From Prauserella_A sp040635515 (GTDB lineage: Bacteria > Actinomycetota > Actinomycetes > Mycobacteriales > Pseudonocardiaceae), in contig JBEYHY010000003.1 of the NCBI GenBank assembly GCA_040635515.1, positions 248,001-312,000 of the forward strand: 64,000 bases of DNA. The letters are read 5' to 3'. The notes below the pieces were generated by a model, which did not search any database, was not told where the DNA came from, and saw nothing but the letters and a program-made list of their open reading frames with translations. Within the stretch, counting starts at the first letter, position 1. Each line of letters opens with the position of its first letter. This document shows, one piece after another, positions 45,287 through 52,768 of this stretch. A program made the position numbers and the translations under genes.

Positions 45287-46314
45287 CCGAGGTGGATCTG
45301 TGGCACCACGGCGACAGCGAGGTGGGACACGGACTCGTCGACCTCGCCGTCAACGTGCGGGTCCCCGCACCTCCGCCGTGGTTGCGCGACCGGCTTGCCG
45401 CGTGCCTGTCCGGGCTCGCCGCCTATCCCGACACGGGGGAGGCGAGGGCGGCCATCGCTGCGAGACACGGCAGGGACGAGAGCGACGTGTTGCCGACGGC
45501 CGGTGCCGCGGAGGCGTTCACGCTGCTGGCGACCGCGCTGCGGCCGAGATCGGCCGTTGTCGTGCATCCGCAGTTCACCGAACCCGAGGCGGCGTTGCGC
45601 GCGGCGGGACATCAGGTGCGCAGGGTCGAACTGACCTCGGCGAACGGGTTCGTGCTCGCCGAGGGTGACGTCCCCGATGAGGCGGATCTGGTGTTCGTCG
45701 GCAACCCCACCAACCCGACGTCGGTACTGCATCCGGCCTGCGTGCTGCGCGCGCTGTGCAAGCGGGGCAGGACGCTCGTGGTGGACGAGGCGTTCATCGA
45801 CGCGATTCCAGGGGAACCGGAATCACTTGCCGCGCAACGAATTCCGGGACTCGTCGTGGTGCGCAGCCTCACCAAGACGTGGGGCATCGCGGGACTGCGC
45901 GCGGGCTACGTGCTCGCCGAACCCGAGCTGGTCACGCGGCTGAGGGCGGTGCAGCCGCCGTGGTCGGTGTCCACGCCCGCCGCGGTGGCGATGGTCGCCT
46001 GCAGCGGCAGGCGAGCCGTCGCCGAGGCCGGTGAGCTCGCCGTCGCGGCTGGACGAGAGCGGGCGGTGCTCGTCGAAGGACTGCGGGCACTCGGGGTCGA
46101 GGTCGCGGGCGAGCCGCGAGCACCGTTCGTGCTCGTGCGCATCCCCGGCGCCGACGGAATCCGGCTCGCACTGCGCGAAGCCGGGTACGCGGTCCGGCGC
46201 GGCGACACCTTTCCCGGCCTCGGCAAGGACTGGCTGCGTATTGCCGTCAGGGCGGAGCCGGACGGGTTCCTCTCCGCGCTGCGGGATGTCCTTCCCCGAA
46301 TGAAAGCAACGTGA
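45283..46314 (+). CDS. cobC: Aminotransferase-like threonine-phosphate decarboxylase homologue (CobC/Rv2231c-like)
   Basis: 343 aa from ATG at 45283. It is a class I/II PLP fold: WHHGDSEVGHGLVDLAVNVR, LPTAGAAEAFTLLATALRP, VGNPTNPTSVLHPACVLRAL, LVVDEAFIDAIPGEPESLAA, and the PLP-binding Lys in VVRSLTKTWGIAGLRAGYVL. In cobalamin clusters this family provides the (R)-1-amino-2-propanol phosphate linker by decarboxylating threonine phosphate. It is last in the riboswitch-controlled operon. The related HisC activity is possible, but the context favours cobalamin. Confidence 0.88.
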   Translation: MTEVDLWHHGDSEVGHGLVDLAVNVRVPAPPPWLRDRLAACLSGLAAYPDTGEARAAIAARHGRDESDVLPTAGAAEAFTLLATALRPRSAVVVHPQFTEPEAALRAAGHQVRRVELTSANGFVLAEGDVPDEADLVFVGNPTNPTSVLHPACVLRALCKRGRTLVVDEAFIDAIPGEPESLAAQRIPGLVVVRSLTKTWGIAGLRAGYVLAEPELVTRLRAVQPPWSVSTPAAVAMVACSGRRAVAEAGELAVAAGRERAVLVEGLRALGVEVAGEPRAPFVLVRIPGADGIRLALREAGYAVRRGDTFPGLGKDWLRIAVRAEPDGFLSALRDVLPRMKAT

Positions 46315-46366
46315 AAGGTTCGTTCCCTAGCCTCGCCTACCCACTACGAGTACGGGGAGAGAACGG

Positions 46367-47386
46367 ATGCGCAACAGGCGGTGGGCCCTCGCGGCCGTGC
46401 TGGGACTTCTCGTCACGGCCGGTTGCTCGGTCGAGCAGGAGCCCAAACTGTTCACCCCACCGCAGGACGGCGGGAGCCCGGCTGAACAGGAACCTTCCGG
46501 GCCCGTGCGGCCCGAGCCTGCCGCTCTCCCCGTCACCTACGAGCTCGGCGCTCCCTCCGACGGATACGAGCTGCCTTACTACAACGGGCGGGTCTTCCTC
46601 GGTGAGGAGCCGGCCGAGGTGACCTTCGGGTTCAGAGTCGAGGAGTCGGCGAGGAACAACTCGGAACTCCTGCAGAGCAACATGGAGAAGTGGCAGGAGA
46701 GGGGCGTCACGCCGGAGACCTTCGAGGCCGACGGCGAGACCGGCTACTTCCACGAGGAGGTGTTCACCGCCGACGACGGCGGCGAGCCGGGAACGAGCCG
46801 GTTCTACGTCGTGGCCAAGGGCGCGGTGACGGTGACATTGACCGTGTTCGCGCCGGAGGGCACCGAGTTGCCGCAAGAACTGAGGGACGCGGGTGACGCG
46901 ATCGCCGCGAGCGTCGTGTTCGACGAATCCGGGCTGACCGGCGAGGCGGGCACCGGGCAGGGCGCGCCCGCGGTGCCGTTCACCTTCGTGCCGCACCCTT
47001 CGCTGCCCGGCCCCTTCGACGCCGAGTTCGGAGGCTTCTACTGGGCCGACTACGCCTTCGGTGACCAGCGGCTGCAGGTTTCCCTCCGCGAGGATCCCGA
47101 AGCCGAGAAGACCTATCGCGACAAGTACGAACAGGCGCAGGGCTCACCCGCGAAGCCCGTCGACGTCAAGACGGCGGAGAGTACGGCGAACACGATCGGC
47201 AAGCAGGTCGACGAGGGCTATGGCGTGACTCCCAGCAGTGGTGGCGAGACCGTGCTCATGTACTTCATGGTCCGCAAAGGCGATCTGATTCTCGAAATCA
47301 GCGCGCCGGGGGAGGGCACGAAGCCGCTGCCGGTGCCGATCAGGGAAGCGGTGGCCGGGATTCTCGACACCGCCACGTTCACCTAG
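46367..47386 (+). CDS. Putative secreted lipoprotein, 339 aa
   Basis: ATG at 46367 with ribosome-binding site GGGGAGAG. The signal peptide MRNRRWALAAVLGLLVTAGC has a lipobox (VTAGC), so Cys20 should be lipidated and the protein tethered outside the membrane. A Pro/Glu/Gly-rich linker (EPKLFTPPQDGGSPAEQEPS) precedes a globular part with two similar blocks, each rich in acidic residues and aromatic Y/F (YYNGRVFLGEEPAEVTFGFR; FDAEFGGFYWADYAFGDQRL). No family recognised. The TAG stop lies in the CTAG at the left edge of the MITE-like element, so the original C-terminus may have been different. Confidence 0.8.
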   Translation: MRNRRWALAAVLGLLVTAGCSVEQEPKLFTPPQDGGSPAEQEPSGPVRPEPAALPVTYELGAPSDGYELPYYNGRVFLGEEPAEVTFGFRVEESARNNSELLQSNMEKWQERGVTPETFEADGETGYFHEEVFTADDGGEPGTSRFYVVAKGAVTVTLTVFAPEGTELPQELRDAGDAIAASVVFDESGLTGEAGTGQGAPAVPFTFVPHPSLPGPFDAEFGGFYWADYAFGDQRLQVSLREDPEAEKTYRDKYEQAQGSPAKPVDVKTAESTANTIGKQVDEGYGVTPSSGGETVLMYFMVRKGDLILEISAPGEGTKPLPVPIREAVAGILDTATFT

Positions 47387-47549
47387 GGCGTGTCTGACAA
47401 TTCCGTTGCCTGCTGCGCGTGGCCAGCGTGTCCCCTCGCCGCGTTGTCGGAAAGCCCGAGTACGACCCGGTACGAGGACTTCCCTCCGCCTTGCGAGGAA
47501 CCACGCTGATCCACGCTCGCACGGCAGAGAATCATCAGACACGCCCTAG
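47383..47549. mobile_element. MITE-like non-coding element with about 21-bp terminal inverted repeats
   Basis: The ends read CTAGGGCGTGTCTGA...ATTC on the left (47383-47403) and are mirrored as GAAT...TCAGACACGCCCTAG on the right (47529-47549); 19 of 21 positions pair. If the CTAG at each side (47383-47386 and 47546-47549) is a target duplication, the element is 47387-47545. It is about 160 bp and has no ORF of note. GGGCGTGTCTGA-type ends are like those of actinobacterial IS5-group elements, so it was probably moved by a transposase elsewhere. The left CTAG supplies the lipoprotein's TAG stop. Confidence 0.75.
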
Positions 47550-47606
47550 CCGTATCGGGTGAGCGGGGCGCTTCCGGCGCGCGAACCCGGTGACCAGCGT
47601 GTTCTT

Positions 47607-48776
47607 ATGGCTGGCACTATGCGACCCGCTGGCATTTCGACTCTGCTCCTGGCGACCGGTCTGCTCGTGTTCTTCGCGGCATCCGGCCCGAACGCCGGTG
47701 CCCAGACCACCGGACCCGCGAACGGCACCCTCGCCGAGGTCACCGTGTCAGCGGTGCCGTCGCTCGGGGTGCCGCCCTACAACGGCACGCTCGGTGCGGA
47801 AAGCGCGACCGGGCCCACCCGCACGTCCACGTGGGCGGGCGACGACCCCGACGGGGTGCTCGCGCACGTGGGAGGCTGGTACGGCGGACCGGCAGGGCCC
47901 GGTTCCTCGACCGCGTCCGTCAACGACCCCGCCGGTGTGCGGGAAGCGCAGACGTCCTGGTCCGGTATCGGTTTCCGGCTCACCGAGAACACCCCCAACA
48001 TCGTCAGCCTCGGCGCCGTGCACACCTACGCGCGTTGCACGCAGGCGCCGCTTCAGCCGAGCGCGCAGGCATACGCCGCCACCGACTCGAACCCCGTCTA
48101 TCTCTTCGACGATGTCACGAAGCCGGTCGCGGACGGCACCAGCACCTACCCGGTGACCGGGGCCCAGCTCGGCTACCCCGAGGTGGGTTCGGGCACCCTG
48201 ACCATCACGGCTTAGCACATCCAGAGCGTCGAGGGCTCGACCGCGAGGGCCGCGGTTCGGATCTCCGTCACCGCCGACCTCTATGACCGCGCTGGGCAGC
48301 CTCTCTATGCGGGGCCGCTGCTCGACCTGACCATCGGCGAGGTCGAGGTCACGTGCGGGGACACACCACCGACCGACACCACGGCACCGACGACCACGAC
48401 CTCCGTGGAGCCCGACCCGCAGACCGAGACGACCAGCTCTCAGCCGCCGGAGACAACGGAAACAACGGAAACAACGGAGACATCGGCGACGACTCCCCAG
48501 CCGACCGGCCCCAGCGGCACGCCGACCTCGACGGGCGCGTCGAGCACGACGGCACAGCCGAGCCCGCCGACCGGCACGGCTCAACCGGCGACGAGCACAC
48601 CCCGTGTGCCCGCGACGATTCCCGCCGGACAAGGCCCAGCCGGTCACGGCGGGGAGGAACTCGCCTACACCGGTACCGGACTCGCCATGCCCGCCACGCT
48701 CGCCGCGCTGTTGACGCTGACCGGAGCGCTGCTGCTGGCGGTCACCGCACGTCGTGGGCGGCACCGTCACCGGTGA
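47607..48776 (+). pseudogene. Secreted LAxTG-anchored (sortase E type) surface protein gene interrupted by an in-frame TAG
   Basis: ATG at 47607 gives a signal peptide (STLLLATGLLVFFAASGPNA, then GAQ). A beta-rich domain follows and is cut by TAG at 48213-48215. The same frame then continues without a break (HIQSVEGSTARAAVRISVTA, then DLYDRAGQPLYAGPLLDLTI). A Thr/Pro/Ser-rich stalk (PETTETTETTETSATT) follows, then the sorting signal LAYTG, a hydrophobic segment and a basic tail (ARRGRHRHR). Cys residues on both sides of the stop (YARC and VTCGD) look like a disulfide pair. One CAG-to-TAG change explains it. The first 202 residues alone would be secreted but not anchored. Confidence 0.8.
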
Positions 48777-48788
48777 GGGGCGTGACCG

Positions 48789-49565
48789 TCAGCCGCCGGG
48801 AACGCTGAGGGCCAGCAGTGCCGTGGTCGTCGCGGCTTCGACACAGGCGCCCAGAACGTCGCCGGTACTGCCACCCAGCCGCCGCACGCACCGCGCCAGC
48901 AGCAGCCCAGCGACACAGCCCGCGGCGAGTACGGCGAGCGAACCCCGCCACCACGGCAGGCCGGGAGTGAGCGCGGAAAGGCCCGCTACCACGAGAAAAG
49001 CCAGTAGTGCCAAGGAAATCGGCACCGAGCCCGCCACTGTCGCGCCGAGTCCCTCCCTCCGGGCCGAAGGCACTCCGCGCACGCAGCACAGCGGCAGCAC
49101 CGCCCTGCCGGCGACGATCGCGATCACGACGGCCGAAGCTCCGTGCCCCCCGGCGACCGCACCGGACAGCGCCGCGCATTGCGCGAGCAGCACCAGCACC
49201 AGCGTGGCGACTCCCGATGGTCCCGAGTCGCCTTTGCGCATGATGTCCAGCGCCTTCGCGCGGTCGTAGGAGGCGGCGAGGCCGTCGGCGGTATCGGCGA
49301 GCCCGTCGAGGTGCAGGCCCCTGCTGGCGAGCGCGACCGCGCCGACGGCGAGCACCGCCGTGGCGAGTGCGGGAAGCCCTGCGGCGTCGCCGCCCAGCAC
49401 GAGAGCCAGCGCGAGGGCGGCGAGCGGCAGCGCGGCGAGCGGCGCGAGCAGCATGGCCCTTCCCGCGACCGCGCGGTCGATCACGCGGGGAGCCGGCACG
49501 GGAAGCGCGGTGAACGTGCCGAATGCCATGCGCAGCGCGTCCGCCGCGCGTGGTGAGTCAGCCAA
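48789..49565 (-). CDS. cobS: Adenosylcobinamide-GDP ribazoletransferase CobS
   Basis: 258 aa from TTG at 49565; an ATG at 49529 would give 246 aa but drops family-typical residues (AADALRMAFGTFTALPVP). It is an integral membrane protein with Ala/Leu-rich helices and the signature SRGLHLDGLADTADGLAASY, carrying metal-binding Asp residues, followed by ALDIMRKGDSGPSGVATLVL. It joins AdoCbi-GDP to alpha-ribazole (phosphate), the last assembly step. It overlaps the cobT stop. Confidence 0.92.
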   Translation of the reverse strand: MADSPRAADALRMAFGTFTALPVPAPRVIDRAVAGRAMLLAPLAALPLAALALALVLGGDAAGLPALATAVLAVGAVALASRGLHLDGLADTADGLAASYDRAKALDIMRKGDSGPSGVATLVLVLLAQCAALSGAVAGGHGASAVVIAIVAGRAVLPLCCVRGVPSARREGLGATVAGSVPISLALLAFLVVAGLSALTPGLPWWRGSLAVLAAGCVAGLLLARCVRRLGGSTGDVLGACVEAATTTALLALSVPGG

Positions 49566-50610
49566 GGTCGGCGAGCCGCCCCATCTCGGCGAGCACGGCG
49601 CGGGCGCCCCGCAGCACCGGTACCGCCTGCACCGCCCCGCTGCCCTCGCCGAGCCGGAGCCCGAGATCGAGAACGGGATCGAGGCCGAGTGCCTTGAGCG
49701 CGAGTGACTGGGAAGGTTCCGTCGAACGGTGACCGGCAAGCCACCACCGGGCCGCATCGGGGGCGATGTCGCGGGCGACGAGCGCGGCCGCGACGGAGAA
49801 CACGCCATCGAGCAACACCGGAACGCCACGGACGGCGGCCTGCACGAGGAAACCCGCCGTCGCCGCCGCACACGCGCTGCCGAGTGCGGTGAGCCGCTCG
49901 AACGGATCGCCGGTCCTGCTTCCCGCGCGGGCGAGGGCCGCGCCGATGACCGCGATCTTGCGGGCCCTTCCCTCCTCGTCGACGCCGGTTCCGGCACCCA
50001 CCGTGTGCTCGATGTCGCCGGTCCCGAGCGTCGCGGCGACGAGCGCCGAGGCGATCGTCGTGTTGCCGATGCCCATGTCACCCGGAATCAGCAGGTCGGC
50101 GCCGCGGTGCGGGTCGTCGACCTCTTCGTCGGCGATCTGCCTTCCCGCCGCGAAGGCGCGCTCGGCCTCACCTTCGGCCAGCGCGTCGGTGCGGTCGATG
50201 GGACCGGAGCCGGAGCGGATCTTGTGTTCGGTGATCGCGCGAGGCAGGTCGGTGAGGTCGCCGTCGACCGCGATGTCGACGACCCGCACCGCGGCGCCCG
50301 CCTGCCGCGCGAGCACGTTGACGCCGCTGTTTCCGGCGTGGAAGACGCGCACCATCGCCGCGGTGATCTCGCGGGGGTAGGCCGACACCGCGGCAGGCGA
50401 GGGGACGTCGGTGACCCCGTGGTCGCCCGCGAACACGACGACCCGCACGTTGTCGAGCGGCCGTGGAGGCACGGTGCCGTGCGCCGCGCACAGCCACGCC
50501 GCCAGATCCTCAAGCCTGCCGAGCGCGCCGAGGGGTTTCACGAGCCCGTCGAGCCGTTCCCGCGCTCGGGCGCGGGCGTTCTCGTCGAGCGCGGGGATGT
50601 CGAACCGCAC
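49558..50610 (-). CDS. cobT: Nicotinate-nucleotide-dimethylbenzimidazole phosphoribosyltransferase CobT
   Basis: 350 aa from ATG at 50610. The family beginning LDGLVKPLGALGRLEDLAAW is present, then VVVFAGDHGVTDVPSPAAVS, HAGNSGVNVLARQAGAAVRV, LLIPGDMGIGNTTIASALVA and VPVLLDGVFSVAAALVARDI, with LRLGEGSGAVQAVPVL supplying the conserved Glu near the C-terminus. It makes alpha-ribazole phosphate for the lower ligand. It lies between cobU and cobS on one leftward operon. Confidence 0.95.
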   Translation of the reverse strand: MRFDIPALDENARARARERLDGLVKPLGALGRLEDLAAWLCAAHGTVPPRPLDNVRVVVFAGDHGVTDVPSPAAVSAYPREITAAMVRVFHAGNSGVNVLARQAGAAVRVVDIAVDGDLTDLPRAITEHKIRSGSGPIDRTDALAEGEAERAFAAGRQIADEEVDDPHRGADLLIPGDMGIGNTTIASALVAATLGTGDIEHTVGAGTGVDEEGRARKIAVIGAALARAGSRTGDPFERLTALGSACAAATAGFLVQAAVRGVPVLLDGVFSVAAALVARDIAPDAARWWLAGHRSTEPSQSLALKALGLDPVLDLGLRLGEGSGAVQAVPVLRGARAVLAEMGRLADLG

Positions 50611-50630
50611 CTTCGTCTCCTTCTCCCGGC

Positions 50631-51257
50631 CTATCTCAGGTCGAGTGTCCTGCCCGCGACGACGAGCCGGACGGTGTCCGCGTTGGCCGCGACGGCTGTG
50701 TTCAGCGACCCGAGTACATCACGGAAGATCCGGCCCGCCGGGGTCGGAGGGACGACGCCGCTGCCGACCTCGTTGCTCACCGCGACGACGGGCACCCGCG
50801 TGGCCTGCCAGACGTCGACGAAGGACTGCAACCGTTCGTCGACGCCGCGTTCCCAGCCTTCCTCCCGCTCCCACGCGCCGACCTCGTCGAGCACCCTGCT
50901 GACCCAGGTACCGAGGCAGTCGATGAGCATGGGGCCGTTCGCGCCCGCGAGCGCCGAGGTCAGGTCGGAGGTCTCGATGGTTCTCCAGTGCGCGGGTCTG
51001 CGTGCGCGGTGCGCGGCGACCCGCGCGGCCCATTCGGGGTCGTCGTCGCTGGGCGGCAGACCGGCCGCCACGTAGTTCACGCTGTTGTACCGGGCCATCA
51101 ACTGCTCGGCGTGCCGGGACTTGCCGGAGCGAACCCCACCCAGAATCAGGACCCGGCCATGGCCTGTGGCCCGCCGGCCGTAGCGGCGCAGCAGCGCGGC
51201 ACCGGCCTCAAGCCGGGTTGCCACGGCTTCGGCGAGCCGCCTCGGATCGTTAGTCAT
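50631..51257 (-). CDS. cobU: Bifunctional adenosylcobinamide kinase / adenosylcobinamide-phosphate guanylyltransferase CobU
   Basis: 208 aa from ATG at 51257. The P-loop is in VLILGGVRSGKSRHAEQLMA near residue 40. NYVAAGLPPSDDDPEWAARV and VAAHRARRPAHWRTIET hold the guanylylated His region; LIDCLGTWVSRVLDEV and VVAVSNEVGSGVVPPTPAGR follow. About 35 extra N-terminal residues precede the P-loop. It phosphorylates adenosylcobinamide and then attaches GMP. It is the first gene of the cobU-cobT-cobS operon and diverges from cobD, 36 bp away. Confidence 0.95.
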   Translation of the reverse strand: MTNDPRRLAEAVATRLEAGAALLRRYGRRATGHGRVLILGGVRSGKSRHAEQLMARYNSVNYVAAGLPPSDDDPEWAARVAAHRARRPAHWRTIETSDLTSALAGANGPMLIDCLGTWVSRVLDEVGAWEREEGWERGVDERLQSFVDVWQATRVPVVAVSNEVGSGVVPPTPAGRIFRDVLGSLNTAVAANADTVRLVVAGRTLDLR

Positions 51258-51293
51258 GCTCGGCATTCTTGCCCACCCATTAGGGTTCGCGCT

Positions 51294-52259
51294 GTGCTCC
51301 GTTCTCAATGTGTAACCGCGGCCGGAATCGTCGCAGGTTACGCGGCTGACTCGATGTTCGGTGATCCCAGAAGGGCCCACCCTGTCGCCCTGTTCGGCAA
51401 GGCGGCCGGGGCGCTCGAAAAGATCATGTGGGCAGATTCCCGGCAAAAGGGATCTCTGTACGCCGGGGTGTGCGCGGGTGGCGCGGCCGGCGCGGGATTC
51501 GCCGTGACCTGGCTGACCCGGCGTGCCCGGCACAGTCCGCTCGCCGGATTCGCGGCGACCGCGACCGCGACGTGGGTGGTGCTCGGCGGACGCGGGCTCG
51601 CGAAGGAGGGAACGGCGATGGCGGCGCTGCTCGAAGCCGGTGATGTCGCGGCCGCCCGCTCGCGCCTTTCCCATCTGTGTGGCAGGGACGCGGCCTCGCT
51701 CGACGCGGAAGGACTGGCGAGGGCGGCCACCGAGTCGATAGCGGAGAACACCTCCGACGCCGTCGTGGCGCCATTGGTGTGGGGAGCGATCGCCGGCGTT
51801 CCCGGCCTGCTCGGGTACCGCGCGCTCAACACGCTCGACGCGATGGTGGGACATCGCTCGCCGCGGCATGCCAGGTTCGGCTGGGCATCGGCGCGTGCCG
51901 ACGACATCGCCAACCTGCTTCCGGCGCGGTTGAGCGCGGCTGCGGCCACCGCGGCGGCGCCCCTCGTCGGCGGATCGGCGCGCAAGGCGTTGCGCGCGTG
52001 GCGCCGGGACGCGGCCAAGCACCCCAGCCCCAACGCCGGACAGGTCGAGGCCGCGTTCGCGGGCGCGCTCGGCGTCCGGCTCGGCGGTGTCACCAGCTAT
52101 GGCGGCAAGGCCGAACGGCGGGGACCGTTCGGGGACGGCGAAGGCCCCGAGCCCGCCGACCTCAGGCGCGCCGTGCGGCTGTCCAGGTTGACGGGCCTCG
52201 CCGCGCTCGCGGTGACCGCCGTGACAGTCACGGCGAGCGCGGCCGTCGCCCGTCGCTGA
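51294..52259 (+). CDS. cobD: Adenosylcobinamide-phosphate synthase CobD/CbiB
   Basis: 321 aa from GTG at 51294. It is a membrane protein with the family N-terminus AGYAADSMFGDPRRAHPVAL, then LARAATESIAENTSDAVVAP, LLGYRALNTLDAMVGHRSPR and FGWASARADDIANLLPARLS. It attaches the aminopropanol (phosphate) arm to adenosylcobyric acid. A TAGGGT hexamer about 7 bases before the start and no clear ribosome-binding site suggest a leaderless transcript. Here the CobC product is its likely partner substrate. Confidence 0.93.
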   Translation: MLRSQCVTAAGIVAGYAADSMFGDPRRAHPVALFGKAAGALEKIMWADSRQKGSLYAGVCAGGAAGAGFAVTWLTRRARHSPLAGFAATATATWVVLGGRGLAKEGTAMAALLEAGDVAAARSRLSHLCGRDAASLDAEGLARAATESIAENTSDAVVAPLVWGAIAGVPGLLGYRALNTLDAMVGHRSPRHARFGWASARADDIANLLPARLSAAAATAAAPLVGGSARKALRAWRRDAAKHPSPNAGQVEAAFAGALGVRLGGVTSYGGKAERRGPFGDGEGPEPADLRRAVRLSRLTGLAALAVTAVTVTASAAVARR

Positions 52260-52411
52260 CCGCCGCGTCCGGGCACTCGCGCCGGGCGTGACGGCAAGTG
52301 CTTCCGTTGTTTCCCAGTATGTTCCGGTCGACCGGTAGATCGTCGCGTTCCAGCCGCCAGAGGCGAAGGACATCGGCTTCCCGAACGGGTGATCATCGGG
52401 CGGCGGGGAAC

Positions 52412-52499
52412 CCGGGGCGGTGCCACGACGACTTGCTTGGTGCCGGTGCACACCGGGGCGGTCCCGTGCCCTCAGCGGCGCCGACTCACCGCCCCGGTG
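52412..52499 (+). promoter_or_regulatory. Structured leader with competing stems upstream of the Cys-rich small protein
   Basis: A perfect 12-bp inverted repeat CACCGGGGCGGT (52451-52462) / ACCGCCCCGGTG (52488-52499) has a 25-base loop. The ten-base CCGGGGCGGT also occurs earlier, at 52412-52421, so the 3' arm can pair with either copy. This layout is like an attenuator or switch. It ends 47 bases before the ATG at 52547. It is not a cobalamin riboswitch (no B12 box). Confidence 0.45.
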
Positions 52500-52546
52500 T
52501 CACCCGGCCACACCCAGCACGACGACAGAACCGCGAAGGAACCTTC

Positions 52547-52756
52547 ATGGCACAGCACGTCGCCACGTTCTGCGGCAACTGCAACTGCGGTTGCCCCGAG
52601 CTTTACATCGACCACGAGGCACCGGAAAACCAGCGCGTCGTGCTCACCGACGACTTCGGCCAGCGGGTTCGGATGAGCGCTGACCAGTGGCAGGACCTTG
52701 TCGCCTCGGCCAAGAACGGCGAACTGGACGCCGTGCTCACCGCTCCCGCGAACTAG
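52547..52756 (+). CDS. Small Cys-rich conserved-looking protein, 69 aa
   Basis: ATG at 52547 with ribosome-binding site GAAGGAA. The N-terminus carries four closely spaced Cys (ATFCGNCNCGCPELYIDHEA), a likely metal or cluster site. A compact domain follows (RVVLTDDFGQRVRMSADQWQ, then DLVASAKNGELDAVL). No signal peptide, so it is cytoplasmic. I cannot name the family; the DDFGQRVRMS segment looks conserved rather than random. It lies between cobD and the convergent gltD, with a structured 5' region of its own (287 bp gap). Confidence 0.7.
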   Translation: MAQHVATFCGNCNCGCPELYIDHEAPENQRVVLTDDFGQRVRMSADQWQDLVASAKNGELDAVLTAPAN

Positions 52757-52768
52757 AGTCTCGCCAGG

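Noticed and set aside
47383..47549. The inverted repeats as a transcription terminator after the lipoprotein
   Set aside because: The arms are about 125 bp apart and flanked by CTAG on each side, which fits transposon ends better than a terminator stem.
48213..48221. TAG in the LAxTG protein gene as programmed readthrough or pyrrolysine/selenocysteine-type recoding
   Set aside because: The downstream context does not match the leaky CARYYA signal, selenocysteine uses TGA, and no pyrrolysine genes are visible. A simple nonsense mutation or sequencing error is more likely.
52412..52499. Structured leader as a second cobalamin riboswitch
   Set aside because: The B12 box and the GCCACTG core seen at 41205-41310 are absent.
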